A program made the translations under genes and the position numbers. DNA of 64,000 nt, from the NCBI GenBank assembly GCA_015698045.1, contig BLAL01000160.1, forward strand, positions 1,984,001-2,048,000. Reading direction: 5' to 3'. The notes beneath the pieces are model-generated. The model ran no database searches. It was not told the DNA's origin and worked only from the letters and a program-made list of their open reading frames with translations. This document shows, piece after piece, positions 20,977-30,063 of this stretch; the stretch's first letter is position 1; the number at the start of each line of letters is the position of its first letter. This DNA is from Rhizophagus clarus (taxonomy: Eukaryota > Glomeromycota > Glomeromycetes > Glomerales > Glomeraceae).

Positions 20977-21456
20977 TCAGAAGTTTTGAAGATACGCTCT
21001 TGCATTTTTATTGGCTTCTTCTAATCCACTTATTTCCTGATCATTATGACCGACAATACCAAGATGATCTTGAATCACGCTTATATCCTCTTCCAAATAT
21101 AAAAGCAAATGATATAATGTCCCAAGTGACATTTTCCCAAATGTTACGTCATCAAATTCTTGCATATTTCCATATAATGTAGTAAGAATGGGGTGGTCGG
21201 CCACACTGAGATCTCCCCGTATATCTATTAATTCCCCCACCAAATCAAATAATAGCCCAAACGAATCTTCAAGTGTTTTTCCTTTTTTGCTTTGATTTAA
21301 TGCTGTTTGATATATATTCTCAATAGGTCCCTTCCCCCGATCTGGAAGCATACCGAGCTTTTTCTGAATAGCTATTATATCTTTCTTCTTATACAAAAGC
21401 ACTCCATATAATTGAGCTTCGCTTTTATCAGAATTAATATTAGTATTGCTTGTCAT
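20977..21456 (-). CDS. Unrecognised protein with internal duplication
   Basis: 159 aa, helical. The motif LYGVLLYKKKDIIAIQKKLG near the N-terminus is echoed by LYHLLLYLEEDISVIQDHLG near the C-terminus, so the protein is an internal duplication of a roughly 65-aa unit. No family recognised. The gene is opposite in strand to its neighbours and is bracketed by a 50-bp direct repeat, which suggests it came in as a cassette. Confidence 0.55.
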   Translation of the reverse strand: MTSNTNINSDKSEAQLYGVLLYKKKDIIAIQKKLGMLPDRGKGPIENIYQTALNQSKKGKTLEDSFGLLFDLVGELIDIRGDLSVADHPILTTLYGNMQEFDDVTFGKMSLGTLYHLLLYLEEDISVIQDHLGIVGHNDQEISGLEEANKNARAYLQNF

Positions 21457-21543
21457 GATTGTGTTTATCTCTGGTTAGCATATATTCAAATCTGCGTCCG
21501 AAATACTGATCATCAACCGGAGCGGGCCGAGAGGCACTTTGCA

Positions 21544-21593
21544 TGATCACCAGCTCGGAAGAATTTGCTGGGCCACTCATGTGCGACAAAAAA
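21544..21593 (+). repeat. Direct repeat, copy 2 (about 50 bp)
   Basis: Second copy of the repeat at 20719, with one single-base indel and a few substitutions. The rest of 21594-22149 shows no clear gene. Confidence 0.75.
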
Positions 21594-22149
21594 TAAGTGG
21601 ATCATCAGTCAGGTCTTGTGCGACATAATAATTTTTGCATATATATTCGAAAAAACATATTAACCTTTATTCTTTATTTTTTTTCCTGAACGAACATAAG
21701 AAAAATGTGAAAGAATGTCTACAAGTAACACAGGACCAGCTCTAAAAATAAATATTAACGTCAAAAGCATATGTTATGGAGGGCTGAGGGACTCGCAATT
21801 TCGAGATCTACAAGAACTAACTACCTTAGCATCTCTCCGGTAGATCTACATGTGAAAAGGTATGAGAATTCCATTTGCATGTGCTTTCAAGGGACTCTTG
21901 GCATCAGACGACAATACTAATTACGCCTCATACCTCCTTAATTTTTTCCCAGCCAGATATAAAGCATGTAGGAGTATGTGGAAGTTCAGCCAACTTTCCG
22001 CAAAATTTTTTCAGAAAAATAACGCAAAATAAGGTATGTGCTGTATATGCCAGATGTATTGGAACGAGTTTTTCTCACTATGGTTTCTTGCATTTAGGAA
22101 ACGAAAATGACTCATAGGAGTATTGTCAATCTTAAGTGTTGCATCCAGG

Positions 22150-22392
22150 ATGGATGAAATAACTTACATAATCTCACCCTGCAAGGAAGATAAGGTCGCT
22201 ATTCTCGAATTTGCTGTTAAAACTCTATTAGCAAATCAAGGTTACCAAGCTCTCTCCCTCAACTTCGGTCTATACGTGAACGATCCTAAGGAAAGTAAAC
22301 TCATGGAATCAGGAGAAGAGATCTCTAAGTATTTCGATAAGCCCCTTGCTCAGGATCAAATTCACATTTTCATAAAACCTAGGGATAATTAG
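22150..22392 (+). CDS. Crinkler-like N-terminal header domain, stand-alone
   Basis: 80 aa, starting at MDEITYIISP. The end of the domain (EEISKYFDKPLAQDQIHIFIKP) resembles the end of the ubiquitin-like header of Crinkler (CRN) proteins, where a conserved (L/I)S.YF....IH(I/V).(V/I) pattern occurs. It stops cleanly at TAG, 342 bp before the Crinkler-like nuclease gene. In known CRN proteins header and effector domain are in one chain. Here they are separate, through a real gene split or loss of an exon link. Identification rests on pattern only. Confidence 0.45.
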   Translation: MDEITYIISPCKEDKVAILEFAVKTLLANQGYQALSLNFGLYVNDPKESKLMESGEEISKYFDKPLAQDQIHIFIKPRDN

Positions 22393-22734
22393 TATTTTTT
22401 CTACTTGTATCATGTTATGTAATAGTTTTATGTATTGTAAGCCGACGTTTTTTATTTCTTTTATTTCATAAATAAAGTATTATTTTACGTAGTTCGTAAA
22501 TCTTGAAAAATGTCACGTGTAATGATGTAATATAATCGCCTGACAATCCTGTACTACATCTTAATTGCATATATATTGGGTAAATGCATAATCGATACAA
22601 AAAAAATCTATCATTTCTCTCCGAGCACATACACCGGAAACCAAAAATACTTTTATATCCATAAACCAGCTTTACCTGTAACAGCAGTCAAGTGCATATT
22701 TTTTCGCAAGCACAAACTCACATATATAAAAACC

Positions 22735-23909
22735 ATGTCTTCACAAGCTTCTTCACCTGCTTCACCCGCCTCAATAACGGAAGAAATATCCACTAGAACA
22801 ATGTCGGACGTAGTTAAGGATTTAATACAGAGGAGCTTATCGACTATTTGGGGAGGAAAAACTTAAAACTCGATAAAGATGATATTAAAATACTTCGTAA
22901 AGAGAAAATTGCTGGCTCTGACTTTCTCAAGTTAACTAAAGAGGACTTTCGTAGTATTGGTTTCGCATTAGGTCCAACAACAAGGCTTACAGAATTCATT
23001 GAAGGTCTCAGCCAGAAGCTACGAAACTATTCCTCGCTTAAAACTCTTGACGATCTGAAGGAAATGTTACGTAGAAATAAAGTTAATGGAGAAGATATAA
23101 CGAGCATCAAGCAATTTACTCCTGGTGGGTGGTTATTCTTAATTTTTTCAGATTAGAGATCATATAATAACTTATTTTATTCTCTGTAGTCTTCGAGGAA
23201 GTCAATGACGATGATAAGGCGCTCATTCACTGTATGGAGGATATAATCTTGAAACTTTCGAACGTGGAAACCATGACCGATGCTAACGAGGCGACGCGCT
23301 GTGAATTTATTTCAGCAATATTACACGCATCTATCGCGATAGCTAAAAATCTCACCTCTCAAGACATATTTATAGTTTTACAAAAAGATATATCCGGTGA
23401 GGATGCAACAGGCCGGGTGGACTACGCAATCAAAAGTCTAGAAGACCTTCTTTGCATCACCGAAGGAAAACCACGTAATATTAAAATCGGATATGCGCAG
23501 GTAAATTTACTATCCGTTCGTGCTTTATAGAAGATTCAATAGTATTAATAGCATTTTATTTTTTCTTCAGAATCTGGCGCAACTTGAAAGTGCATTCCAG
23601 ACCAACAAAAAGAAACGAACCGCGGATCAAGCGTTTGGGAATGACTATTTCGACTATATCTATGGTATTGTGACCACAGGTACAGAGTGGCATTTTATCA
23701 TATATACTCCTGATGGTATATACTCTACGAGTGGAAGCGAATACCAAATTAATCTCACGAAGTCCGCAGTTAAAGATAATCCCGAATTACTTCGAAGCAA
23801 CGTGAAAAGGGTAATAGGTATAATTGTTGGGTTGTTGAAGGATCGGGTTAGTGTTGATAGTTCCCCAGCTAGCAAGAGGGCTAGAATCAAAAAAATTATC
23901 AAAAAATAA
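22735..23909 (+). pseudogene. Crinkler-type nuclease gene, two introns, one frameshift
   Basis: Exons 22735-23124, 23190-23500 and 23571-23909 join through GT-AG introns of 65 and 70 bp. The N-terminal part (about 22800-23100) is a SAM-like helical module (ELIDYL ... ILRKEKIAGSDFLKLTKEDF). The C-terminal part is the PD-(D/E)XK-like nuclease core of CRN effectors: ATRCEFISAIL, Asp in GRVDYAIK, Glu/Lys in ITEGKP, then AQLESAFQTNKKKR and YGIVTTGTEW. Near 22820-22826 the frame shifts by one base between VVKDL and TEELIDYL, so exon 1 as it stands would stop at TAA about 22866. If repaired by RNA or an unseen intron it would be complete. CRN nucleases are thought to act as toxins or effectors and have been linked to transposons. 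Confidence 0.65.
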
Positions 23910-23910
23910 T

Positions 23911-23990
23911 ATGTATCACGGTTCAGTTCCCAACCTTTGTATTTATTTTTTGTATATATTATTAATAAAAAATTTCTTGACAAAATTTCG
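23911..23990 (+). repeat. 3'-end sequence shared with HIT gene
   Basis: GTATCACGG, then TCTTGTATTTATTTTT-like sequence and AATAATAAAAATTTTTCTTG-like sequence, recur at about 26378-26455 after the HIT-domain gene. Probably a common 3' untranslated or termination module. Confidence 0.55.
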
Positions 23991-24122
23991 CTTACGACGA
24001 AAAGCCGGAAACAATAGTTATCCCTAATAGGATACAAAAAATTAAGGAGTTCGATCTCCTATATCCACAGGTATAAGCAATTGCGTCACAGGCATGCATA
24101 ATCTGCCGGGGGAATTATCCAT

Positions 24123-24563
24123 TCAATAATTGTTAAGATCCCAACCTTTCACGGGATCGGCTAACGCATCCAAGAGTGCATTATGTTCTTTCACCCCAAA
24201 TGCATTAGACCTAGAGAATGCGTCGAATAATCTATTTTTATCTCGATCAGATATGTCTGGAAGACGTCTGGTAAATTCCATGAGTACAATGTTCCGATGA
24301 CGAGCTTCCCGGGTTTGATAAAGTTTTTTCAAAGCATCTTCACCAAAACGTCTTTTATAATCCCATCCGGTATATCTTTTCCTAGGGTCCCAATAATTGT
24401 CCTGATCATCATCACTATCTTCTTCGTCGATGTCAGATTCGTTATTGTCGTCATCATCCATGTTAACGGGCGCGACTTCATTATCTAATAATCCCAAAGC
24501 CTCCAAGAATTCGTATACCTCAATTTTATCACCAGCACTAGTGTCAGAATAGGTTTGTTCCAT
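24123..24563 (-). CDS. Unrecognised acidic protein
   Basis: 146 aa from the Met of MEQTYSD; an earlier Met adds six residues that overlap a TATA-like stretch, so I prefer the shorter form. Residues 35-55 are almost all Asp/Glu/Asn (DDDDNNESDIDEEDSDDD). The C-terminal half is helical and charged (RRFGEDALKKLYQ, RNIVLMEFTRRLPDISDRDKN). No family recognised. Acidic tracts of this kind occur in DNA-mimic and chromatin-binding proteins, but nothing more can be claimed. Confidence 0.5.
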   Translation of the reverse strand: MEQTYSDTSAGDKIEVYEFLEALGLLDNEVAPVNMDDDDNNESDIDEEDSDDDQDNYWDPRKRYTGWDYKRRFGEDALKKLYQTREARHRNIVLMEFTRRLPDISDRDKNRLFDAFSRSNAFGVKEHNALLDALADPVKGWDLNNY

Positions 24564-24826
24564 GATGATATAATATACCAAAATACCTTATCTTCAATTT
24601 AGGTTATTTAGCTTCTCTCGTCTATGGTCGTAGTAAATACCCAGCATCAGGTGAAAATATGTTACGTCACTAAACACATGATAAAATACTCATGGAAGTT
24701 CACGAGGACCATGATCCCGTACCTTAGTCAGTAATGAGTCCCACCATCTCTCCGGTAACTGCCTAGAAGAATTATTGGGCGAATCAATTACTCACTTTGA
24801 CTGAATTATGCGAAATCGTATATTTC

Positions 24827-24860
24827 TTTTTCGAATCACGTGGGTGGCTTAGATATCATG
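24827..24860 (+). promoter_or_regulatory. Repeated upstream element TCGAATCACGTGGGTGGCTT
   Basis: TTTTTCGAATCACGTGGGTGG followed by CTTAGATATCATG. The core recurs at 26643 and 27361. It contains CACGTG (E-box) and starts with the T-rich/CGA motif seen before other genes. It lies 213 bp upstream of the HIT gene start. Confidence 0.5.
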
Positions 24861-25072
24861 TGCCGGAAAAATTCTTACCGAAGATAGGGCTGTGGAACGT
24901 GCGAATCGCATATATTCACATTATTTTTGCAGGTATATCCTAATTCATCTCTTATTCTGTCTATTTATTAGGGAAATGCTCGACGTGAAAATCAATAATC
25001 GTTTTATTTATTAAACGAGCTCCCCGCTGGAAAAAATTGAATGTTCTGCTTAGAATAGTGAAATACTCGAAA

Positions 25073-26314
25073 ATGTCAGATTCTACGCCTATCGAGAATG
25101 AGTTGAAGATAGGTGGAGAACCGATGATTAGGGTTGGAACTATTGAGAACATCCAAGATTCGCCGGAAAAAGTAGCGAAGTTACTAGCGTCTATGGGGAA
25201 AAAAAGTTTGGATTTTATTGATGACAAAGAGCATAGTCTCCTTAAAGAATCATATAGAATTGAAATAGTTCCGGTCGAACATCCACGTTGGGAGTTCCAA
25301 CTTCATATTCATCCGAAATACTGGTTTGATATGCTATATTATAAAGAAGCTAAGAATGATGAAGATAAAAAAGCTATAATAAAGATTGCTCGAGAATACG
25401 TCAACGGCGTGAGAAGTTCATACAGGCCCTCAATTCCCAAGACTTCGCTATCTCCTTATCCTTCGAGAAATTACTGCAAGTACCATCCAACTTGCGTTTC
25501 AAGTGAGTGTTTATTTGATTGTTATGATAATACTCCTAGGGAGAGTAATAACAATATCTCTCTTACAGAAAAAAAAAATGGTTCAAGTAATCATATAAAT
25601 TATATAGCGCCAGATGTCTATTGCAATAAGGGCAAGCGAAGTACTAATTGTAATTGGTATGCTGAGGATGAACGCCACGTGAAAACAATGAAAATGAAAA
25701 ATGGTGATCAGTATATTATCCTTTCACGACAAAAACACGTTAGAAATCTTCTTATTTCGCCTATTAACCATAGAACCAACAGGGATCTGGTTAAAGATGC
25801 ATCATTTTGGGAATGGATCTTGGGAGATGTGATAAACAAATTCTTGCTGACAATTTGTAAAAAGCCTTATCCAGTAAAATGCTTTGCTATTAATTTTGGA
25901 AAATGGGAGTCTGAATCATCAAAAGACGAGAATGTAGTAGAATGTCATGCTCATTTCCACCTACATATTACTGAAGAGGTAGTAGATAAAATGGAACGAA
26001 AGCAAGATAAAAATGGCTATGCCATATATCCTGCTATGCATGGAAAGGTTAATGATCCTATCAAGTACGGCCTGAAGAATTGTAAAGAACTGGAAACGTC
26101 GAGATTATCTAGTTTAGAAATAGCCCGTATTAACCAAGAGTTGGTTGATTTAAACAAGAAGCTGGATGAAATGGATAAAAAGCTCGATAAAAAATTCGAT
26201 GAAATGGATAAAAAGTTCAATGAAAAGTTCGATGAAATGAATAAAAAGTTGTGCACTTTTATGGAATCGTTCTCAAGTTTGAAGACAGAGAAAGGGAGTC
26301 TCGTTAATAATTAA
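25073..26314 (+). CDS. HIT-superfamily protein with coiled-coil tail
   Basis: 413 aa from the Met of MSDSTPIE; an upstream Met (25037) is possible. About residues 190-310 form the HIT-like core: YIILSRQKHVRNLLISP, then CHAHFHLHIT, matching the H-x-H-x-H-x histidine signature of nucleotide hydrolases and transferases. Residues 120-165 contain paired cysteines (NYCKYHPTCVSSECLFDC) that may bind zinc. Residues 355-395 are a heptad repeat of KKLDEMDK/KFDEMDK units, a coiled coil. No partner is evident. It shares upstream and downstream repeat modules with neighbouring genes. Confidence 0.65.
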   Translation: MSDSTPIENELKIGGEPMIRVGTIENIQDSPEKVAKLLASMGKKSLDFIDDKEHSLLKESYRIEIVPVEHPRWEFQLHIHPKYWFDMLYYKEAKNDEDKKAIIKIAREYVNGVRSSYRPSIPKTSLSPYPSRNYCKYHPTCVSSECLFDCYDNTPRESNNNISLTEKKNGSSNHINYIAPDVYCNKGKRSTNCNWYAEDERHVKTMKMKNGDQYIILSRQKHVRNLLISPINHRTNRDLVKDASFWEWILGDVINKFLLTICKKPYPVKCFAINFGKWESESSKDENVVECHAHFHLHITEEVVDKMERKQDKNGYAIYPAMHGKVNDPIKYGLKNCKELETSRLSSLEIARINQELVDLNKKLDEMDKKLDKKFDEMDKKFNEKFDEMNKKLCTFMESFSSLKTEKGSLVNN

Positions 26315-26377
26315 TTTAATCTTTTTTTTTATCTTCAGTAGATGAATCTGGTATATCATAGTATAGAATACTTTATC

Positions 26378-26455
26378 ATGTATCACGGGTATGGCCCCGA
26401 TCTTGTATTTATTTTTCGCTTGTAATAATAATAAAAATTTTTCTTGGCATTTTTC
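26378..26455 (+). repeat. 3'-end sequence shared with Crinkler-type gene
   Basis: Second copy of the module at 23911-23990. After it, about 26520-26640 holds a low-complexity GATGATGG-like stretch that could encode a Tyr/Gly/Asp-rich segment but has no start or clear exon borders. Confidence 0.5.
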
Positions 26456-26636
26456 CGAAACATTATGTCCCAGAAATTTGGTGACTTTATAACCTACTTT
26501 TTTACTTATATACTGTAGTCCACGACAATGATTCTAAAGAAGAAAGGCTAGATGGTATAATGATGATGGTTATGATGGATATAATGGATACGATGATTGG
26601 GGTAATCGTGATAGAGAGTATTATATTTGTTTCTTT

Positions 26637-26775
26637 TTTTTTTCGAATCACGTGGGTGGCTTAGATACTAGCGTTGCGCAGTAAAACGTCACTGATCTAT
26701 ACTTCCACGCAGTAATATACGATCCGCAGAATATGCTATGCGCAGTAGTGCGTCACCGGCATCCGCAGTAGTTTT
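26637..26775 (+). repeat. Intergenic repeat module, copy 1
   Basis: TTTCGAATCACGTGGGTGGC followed by repeated CGCAGTAnnACGTCAC and ATCCGCAGAATATGCTATGC phrases. Recurs at 27356-27545, so the two copies bracket the small gene at 26892-27332. Confidence 0.65.
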
Positions 26776-26891
26776 GTATGAGATTTTGAATTCACTCTTC
26801 TAAAGTCGGTTCGTAAAAAGAATAAGAGACACAATCAATCCAGACAATCGGCAACTTCATCATCAGCCAATGAGACCCAGTCCAAAAATAT

Positions 26892-27332
26892 GATAGTATC
26901 GGGTACGGAATTGCGAGAACTTGTACGTCAAGGTCTAGTAGTTGATGAAGTTCACGAAGTATTATCATATGATCGAAAAAATATGCCTTGGTTGATAACT
27001 TTATTAATCTTTCGATTAAGCTCGAAAACCAATGCAATGATCCAAGAGAAAAAGCATATCACTGTTTAATGAGGGAGGTCTTTAATATGAAGGTCTTTCA
27101 TGAAGCATCCATTCAAGCTGGTCACATTTCTAAGGCAGAATATCTTAGAAATAAAATAGACGACCGCATAGTGGATTTCATTATTCAAATAGGGGAGGGT
27201 AAAAAAGGATGGTTAAGCCGTGGATCAGTTGCGACATTACACCAATTGTCAACTACGGAAAGAGTGGTAGATTTACTTAATGATGCCGAAAATAAAGGTC
27301 CTGAAATGTGTGAACAAATAATCATTTTCTAA
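26892..27332 (+). pseudogene. Fragment resembling a Polinton-type polymerase palm
   Basis: Two frames joined by a one-base shift at about 26989-26991. The first reads ELVRQGLVVDEVHEVLSYDR..MPW; the second VDNFINLSIKLENQ, then EKAYHCLMREVFNMKVF. The spacing GL.v..VH.VL......PWL...I.l .. eKa...Lm...F resembles the thumb-side palm of protein-primed family B polymerases (GL...iHrvL.f.qs.Wl..YI..N ... KLMnN..FGK). The rest of a polymerase is absent. It may instead be an unrelated small gene. Bracketed by the repeat module at 26637 and 27356. Confidence 0.3.
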
Positions 27333-27355
27333 AAGATGTTACTTCGTTTCTTTCT

Positions 27356-27545
27356 TTCTTTCGAATCGTGGGTGGCTTAGATATCATGCACAGTAAAACG
27401 TCATCCGCAATAATTACGTCACTGGCTCATGTGAATCCGCAGAATATTCTATGCGCAGTAGTACGTCACTAGTTCATGTGAATTATATCCGCAGAATATG
27501 CTAGACATAGTAATACGTCACCGGTATCCGCATCATTTTTAGAGA
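27356..27545 (+). repeat. Intergenic repeat module, copy 2
   Basis: TCGAATCGTGGGTGGCTTAG then repeated TCCGCAGAATAT, GCGCAGTAGTACGTCAC and CACCGGTATCCGCA, parallel to 26637-26775, with an extra internal repeat of about 50 bp. Confidence 0.65.
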
Positions 27546-28403
27546 ATCTATTGATAAATCCAATATTTTTGTGTTGCTATAGTGATGAACTTTCCCCAAA
27601 GTTCTGGTATGTTCTATCTCACTCATTACGCAGTTCTGAATTACTAATAAAAAAATAACACATCCTGATTTACATGCAGATCGTAAGACAGGGCGTTGTT
27701 AAAAAGAAATTCAAAAATGGAAATAGAGCGATTAGAATATATGATTTACAGATCCTCGGATAAACGGTATATTTTTATTATCCTACTGACGTTAGCGCAT
27801 TCAAATTACGTGTATAGGCTAATCACACATTAATCCGTTTTTGAATAGGAATTAGTGATACGTGTGTGATTCGTCATCTACAGATTTCGATCCATGATGA
27901 ACAAATCTTCCGATTTTTTTTGATTACAATTGAAATAGGGATAGGTTAATAATACATAACGAACTTCCTATTTGGGAGGGGCTGTGAACTTAAACAAAGA
28001 TACCCACATGCGATCTTCTGTTTTGCAAGAGATCTTAGAAGTAAACGGAAAATTTTGAGACACGGTATTGCTCCATTAGTGTTACATTAAGTTGACATAG
28101 AACCGTAATTCGTCGGATTTACTTTTAAGCCGTATTGTTAAATTCAGGGAGAGACATTTGTTATTATTAGACGGGATCCAGGCCGTTATAATTGCTTTAG
28201 CTGAAAAAATATAATTATGAAAAATGTAGTTATGACAAATACACATAATTTTATTAAATTCTCTTTTCGCACATAGTAGGCATACAGTATAAAATAAACC
28301 CTTTTCCCGGCGCATTTACGCAAGATAACTATTGCTATTAAAAAAATCAATCTAAAAAACTTGATCCACCAATAAAATCTCAATAAAATTACTACGCCTA
28401 ATC
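27546..28403. other. Intergenic region with a dispersed repeat
   Basis: 27770-27990 resembles 56515-56690 outside the element (GTTAGCGCATTCAAATTA, then GTCATCTACAGAT, then CTATTTGGGagGGG). No gene is supported. Confidence 0.4.
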
Positions 28404-28999
28404 ATGTACAGTTTATCATTGCTCAACTCTTCGGGAAGTATGCCATTTTTGGCCTTATCCGCTGTTTTTTCGTTCGTTATTTCGGCGATATTCATGGGAA
28501 TCGTTGCCATGTGGATGATTCTCAAACAAAAAATCTCCGATGAACTCTCCGCTCGTGTTATACGTCTATTACTGTGGAGATCACCAAAATTAAGAATGAA
28601 ATTAACACTAAAATCGTAGATGATCTCTCTTCACGTGATGAAAGTATTACTGCTGAAATCGAAAGAACCCTTAACACTAAAATCGCCAACGAACTTTCCG
28701 CACGTCTTTCTGAAGTTAATTCTACTTTCACTGCGGAGCTCGTGAGAAACAATAATGAACTTAATAAGAAACTTACCGCAGAAATCGCTAAAATCAATTC
28801 ACGTGATGCTGGCTACGTCTCTGAGGCGCAGAAAATTTTCAATAATGTGACCACAAGACTTGATAATATCGAAGAAGCCTGTCGTAATGATTTTGGCAAC
28901 ATTTCATCTGAATTCACTTCGATCAAGACCTCTATTGAAGCTCTCCGAAATGAAATGATCCAACGTTATGCAATTGCCCAAAGGCTTCAGGTCAGTTGA
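28404..28999 (+). pseudogene. Membrane-anchored coiled-coil protein, frameshifted
   Basis: From the ATG at 28404 the frame encodes a transmembrane segment (FLALSAVFSFVISAIFMGIV) then KQKISDELSAR. Near 28557-28562 coding shifts frame and continues as TSITVEITKIKNEI through a long coiled coil with repeated units (KIVDDLSSR, KIANELSARLSEV) to TGA at 28997. Joined, the protein would be about 197 aa: short N-terminus, one membrane anchor, fibrous helical rod. Fibre-like proteins of this layout occur in virus-like elements, but no homology is claimed. The shift could be mutation or a recoding site; no slippery heptamer is seen. Confidence 0.5.
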
Positions 29000-29340
29000 A
29001 TGAGAACCAATCTGTGGCTTTGAATCGATCACGTGGGAGCTCGTCATCCGATTTATCTCTCGAAGAAAATAGGAACCGTTTTAAGCATGTTTTTAATTCG
29101 GAAAAGAAAGTGGAGGATACTATGGATTATACGATTGAAACCGTGAGACGTGAAGTTCGTGATCTTACTGGGGAAAGGATTGGAAAGAGTACTGTGGAAA
29201 ACTTTTATTATGGTAAAGGAGATCCAAAATTTACCACAGTGATGTCAATTATGAGATGGGTAGAAAGTAAAGAAATTGCTAGTTTAGATAATAATAATGT
29301 GAGTAGCGCAAATAATAATAACGAAAATAATATGGAGTAG
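28996..29340 (+). CDS. Small HTH-like DNA-binding protein
   Basis: The open frame runs from a TTG at 28996 to TAG; the first ATG is at 29122 (MDYTIETVRREV), giving 72 aa, and an upstream exon is possible. The segment VRREVRDLTGERIGKSTVENFYYGKGDPKFTTVMSIMRWVES fits a Cro/C1-type helix-turn-helix: IGKSTVENFY as recognition helix, then a third helix. It overlaps the end of the upstream coiled-coil frame by four bases in another frame, so the two may be co-expressed. Confidence 0.45.
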   Translation: MNENQSVALNRSRGSSSSDLSLEENRNRFKHVFNSEKKVEDTMDYTIETVRREVRDLTGERIGKSTVENFYYGKGDPKFTTVMSIMRWVESKEIASLDNNNVSSANNNNENNME

Positions 29341-29655
29341 TGAGAAGGAACCGCCATTTTTACAATGTAAAAGGCCTAGGAGCCGGCGTGATTTCTCCCT
29401 TTAAACGTGATCTACTCCAATATTACATTTATTTTTATATTTAACCAGTGTATTACATAATAAATAAAAAAATATGTTATCGATTTATTTTTAAATGTAC
29501 GGGACATTTCAAAGTAAGGATTCCTTAATCCTCATAAAATTTTATTTAAAAATAATGCTATTGGATACATAATATGAGTTAAAAAAATTTAAGCACAGTC
29601 ATTTCGAACTATCATATTATAAAGGAATAATTAGAAAATTAACATGATAAATAAA
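29341..29655. other. AT-rich intergenic region
   Basis: Contains an inverted pair near 29349-29381 (GCCATTTTTACA / TGTAAAAGGC). Nothing else recognised. Confidence 0.35.
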
Positions 29656-30063
29656 TCACAAAAACTTTGACGTGTACCTGGGATTATAAATATATTCAGA
29701 TAATGGTTTAGTAGAAGTATTAGCAGAAGTATTAGCAATTGGATAATCAGTTGGAAGACGTTCGTCAAGATTGATAGGGGTGACAGTTACAGTTTTCTCA
29801 GTTTTGCTCGTGTCAAAATTGCCATTGTCGTCCCTCTGGATTGTCTCAGTAGAATTCACAATTGCCCGACCGAAGTAACCGCTAGTAGAACCTGATGGCG
29901 GGCCTTGCCCAAGGTACCAGTTTTCACCACTTTCAAAGGTAGTAGTATCATAAGTTCTAGTTCTTGTGACAGTGTCACCTTCTACGACCGTATTGTCACT
30001 CACTGGTTTGATAGGCATTTTTGGATCGTAGGACGAGTTTGTATCACTTGTATTAGAAGACAT
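29656..30063 (-). CDS. Unrecognised Thr/Ser-rich protein
   Basis: 135 aa, not recognised. Rich in Thr, Ser, Asn and Gly, with beta-prone stretches (VVEGDTVTRTRTYDTTTF, KTEKTVTVTPI) and no membrane segment or signal peptide. Upstream sequence has a TATA-like run (TATAATTTATAT reading from the plus strand 30072-30090). Function unknown; the composition would suit a surface or structural protein, but this is only composition. Confidence 0.4.
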   Translation of the reverse strand: MSSNTSDTNSSYDPKMPIKPVSDNTVVEGDTVTRTRTYDTTTFESGENWYLGQGPPSGSTSGYFGRAIVNSTETIQRDDNGNFDTSKTEKTVTVTPINLDERLPTDYPIANTSANTSTKPLSEYIYNPRYTSKFL

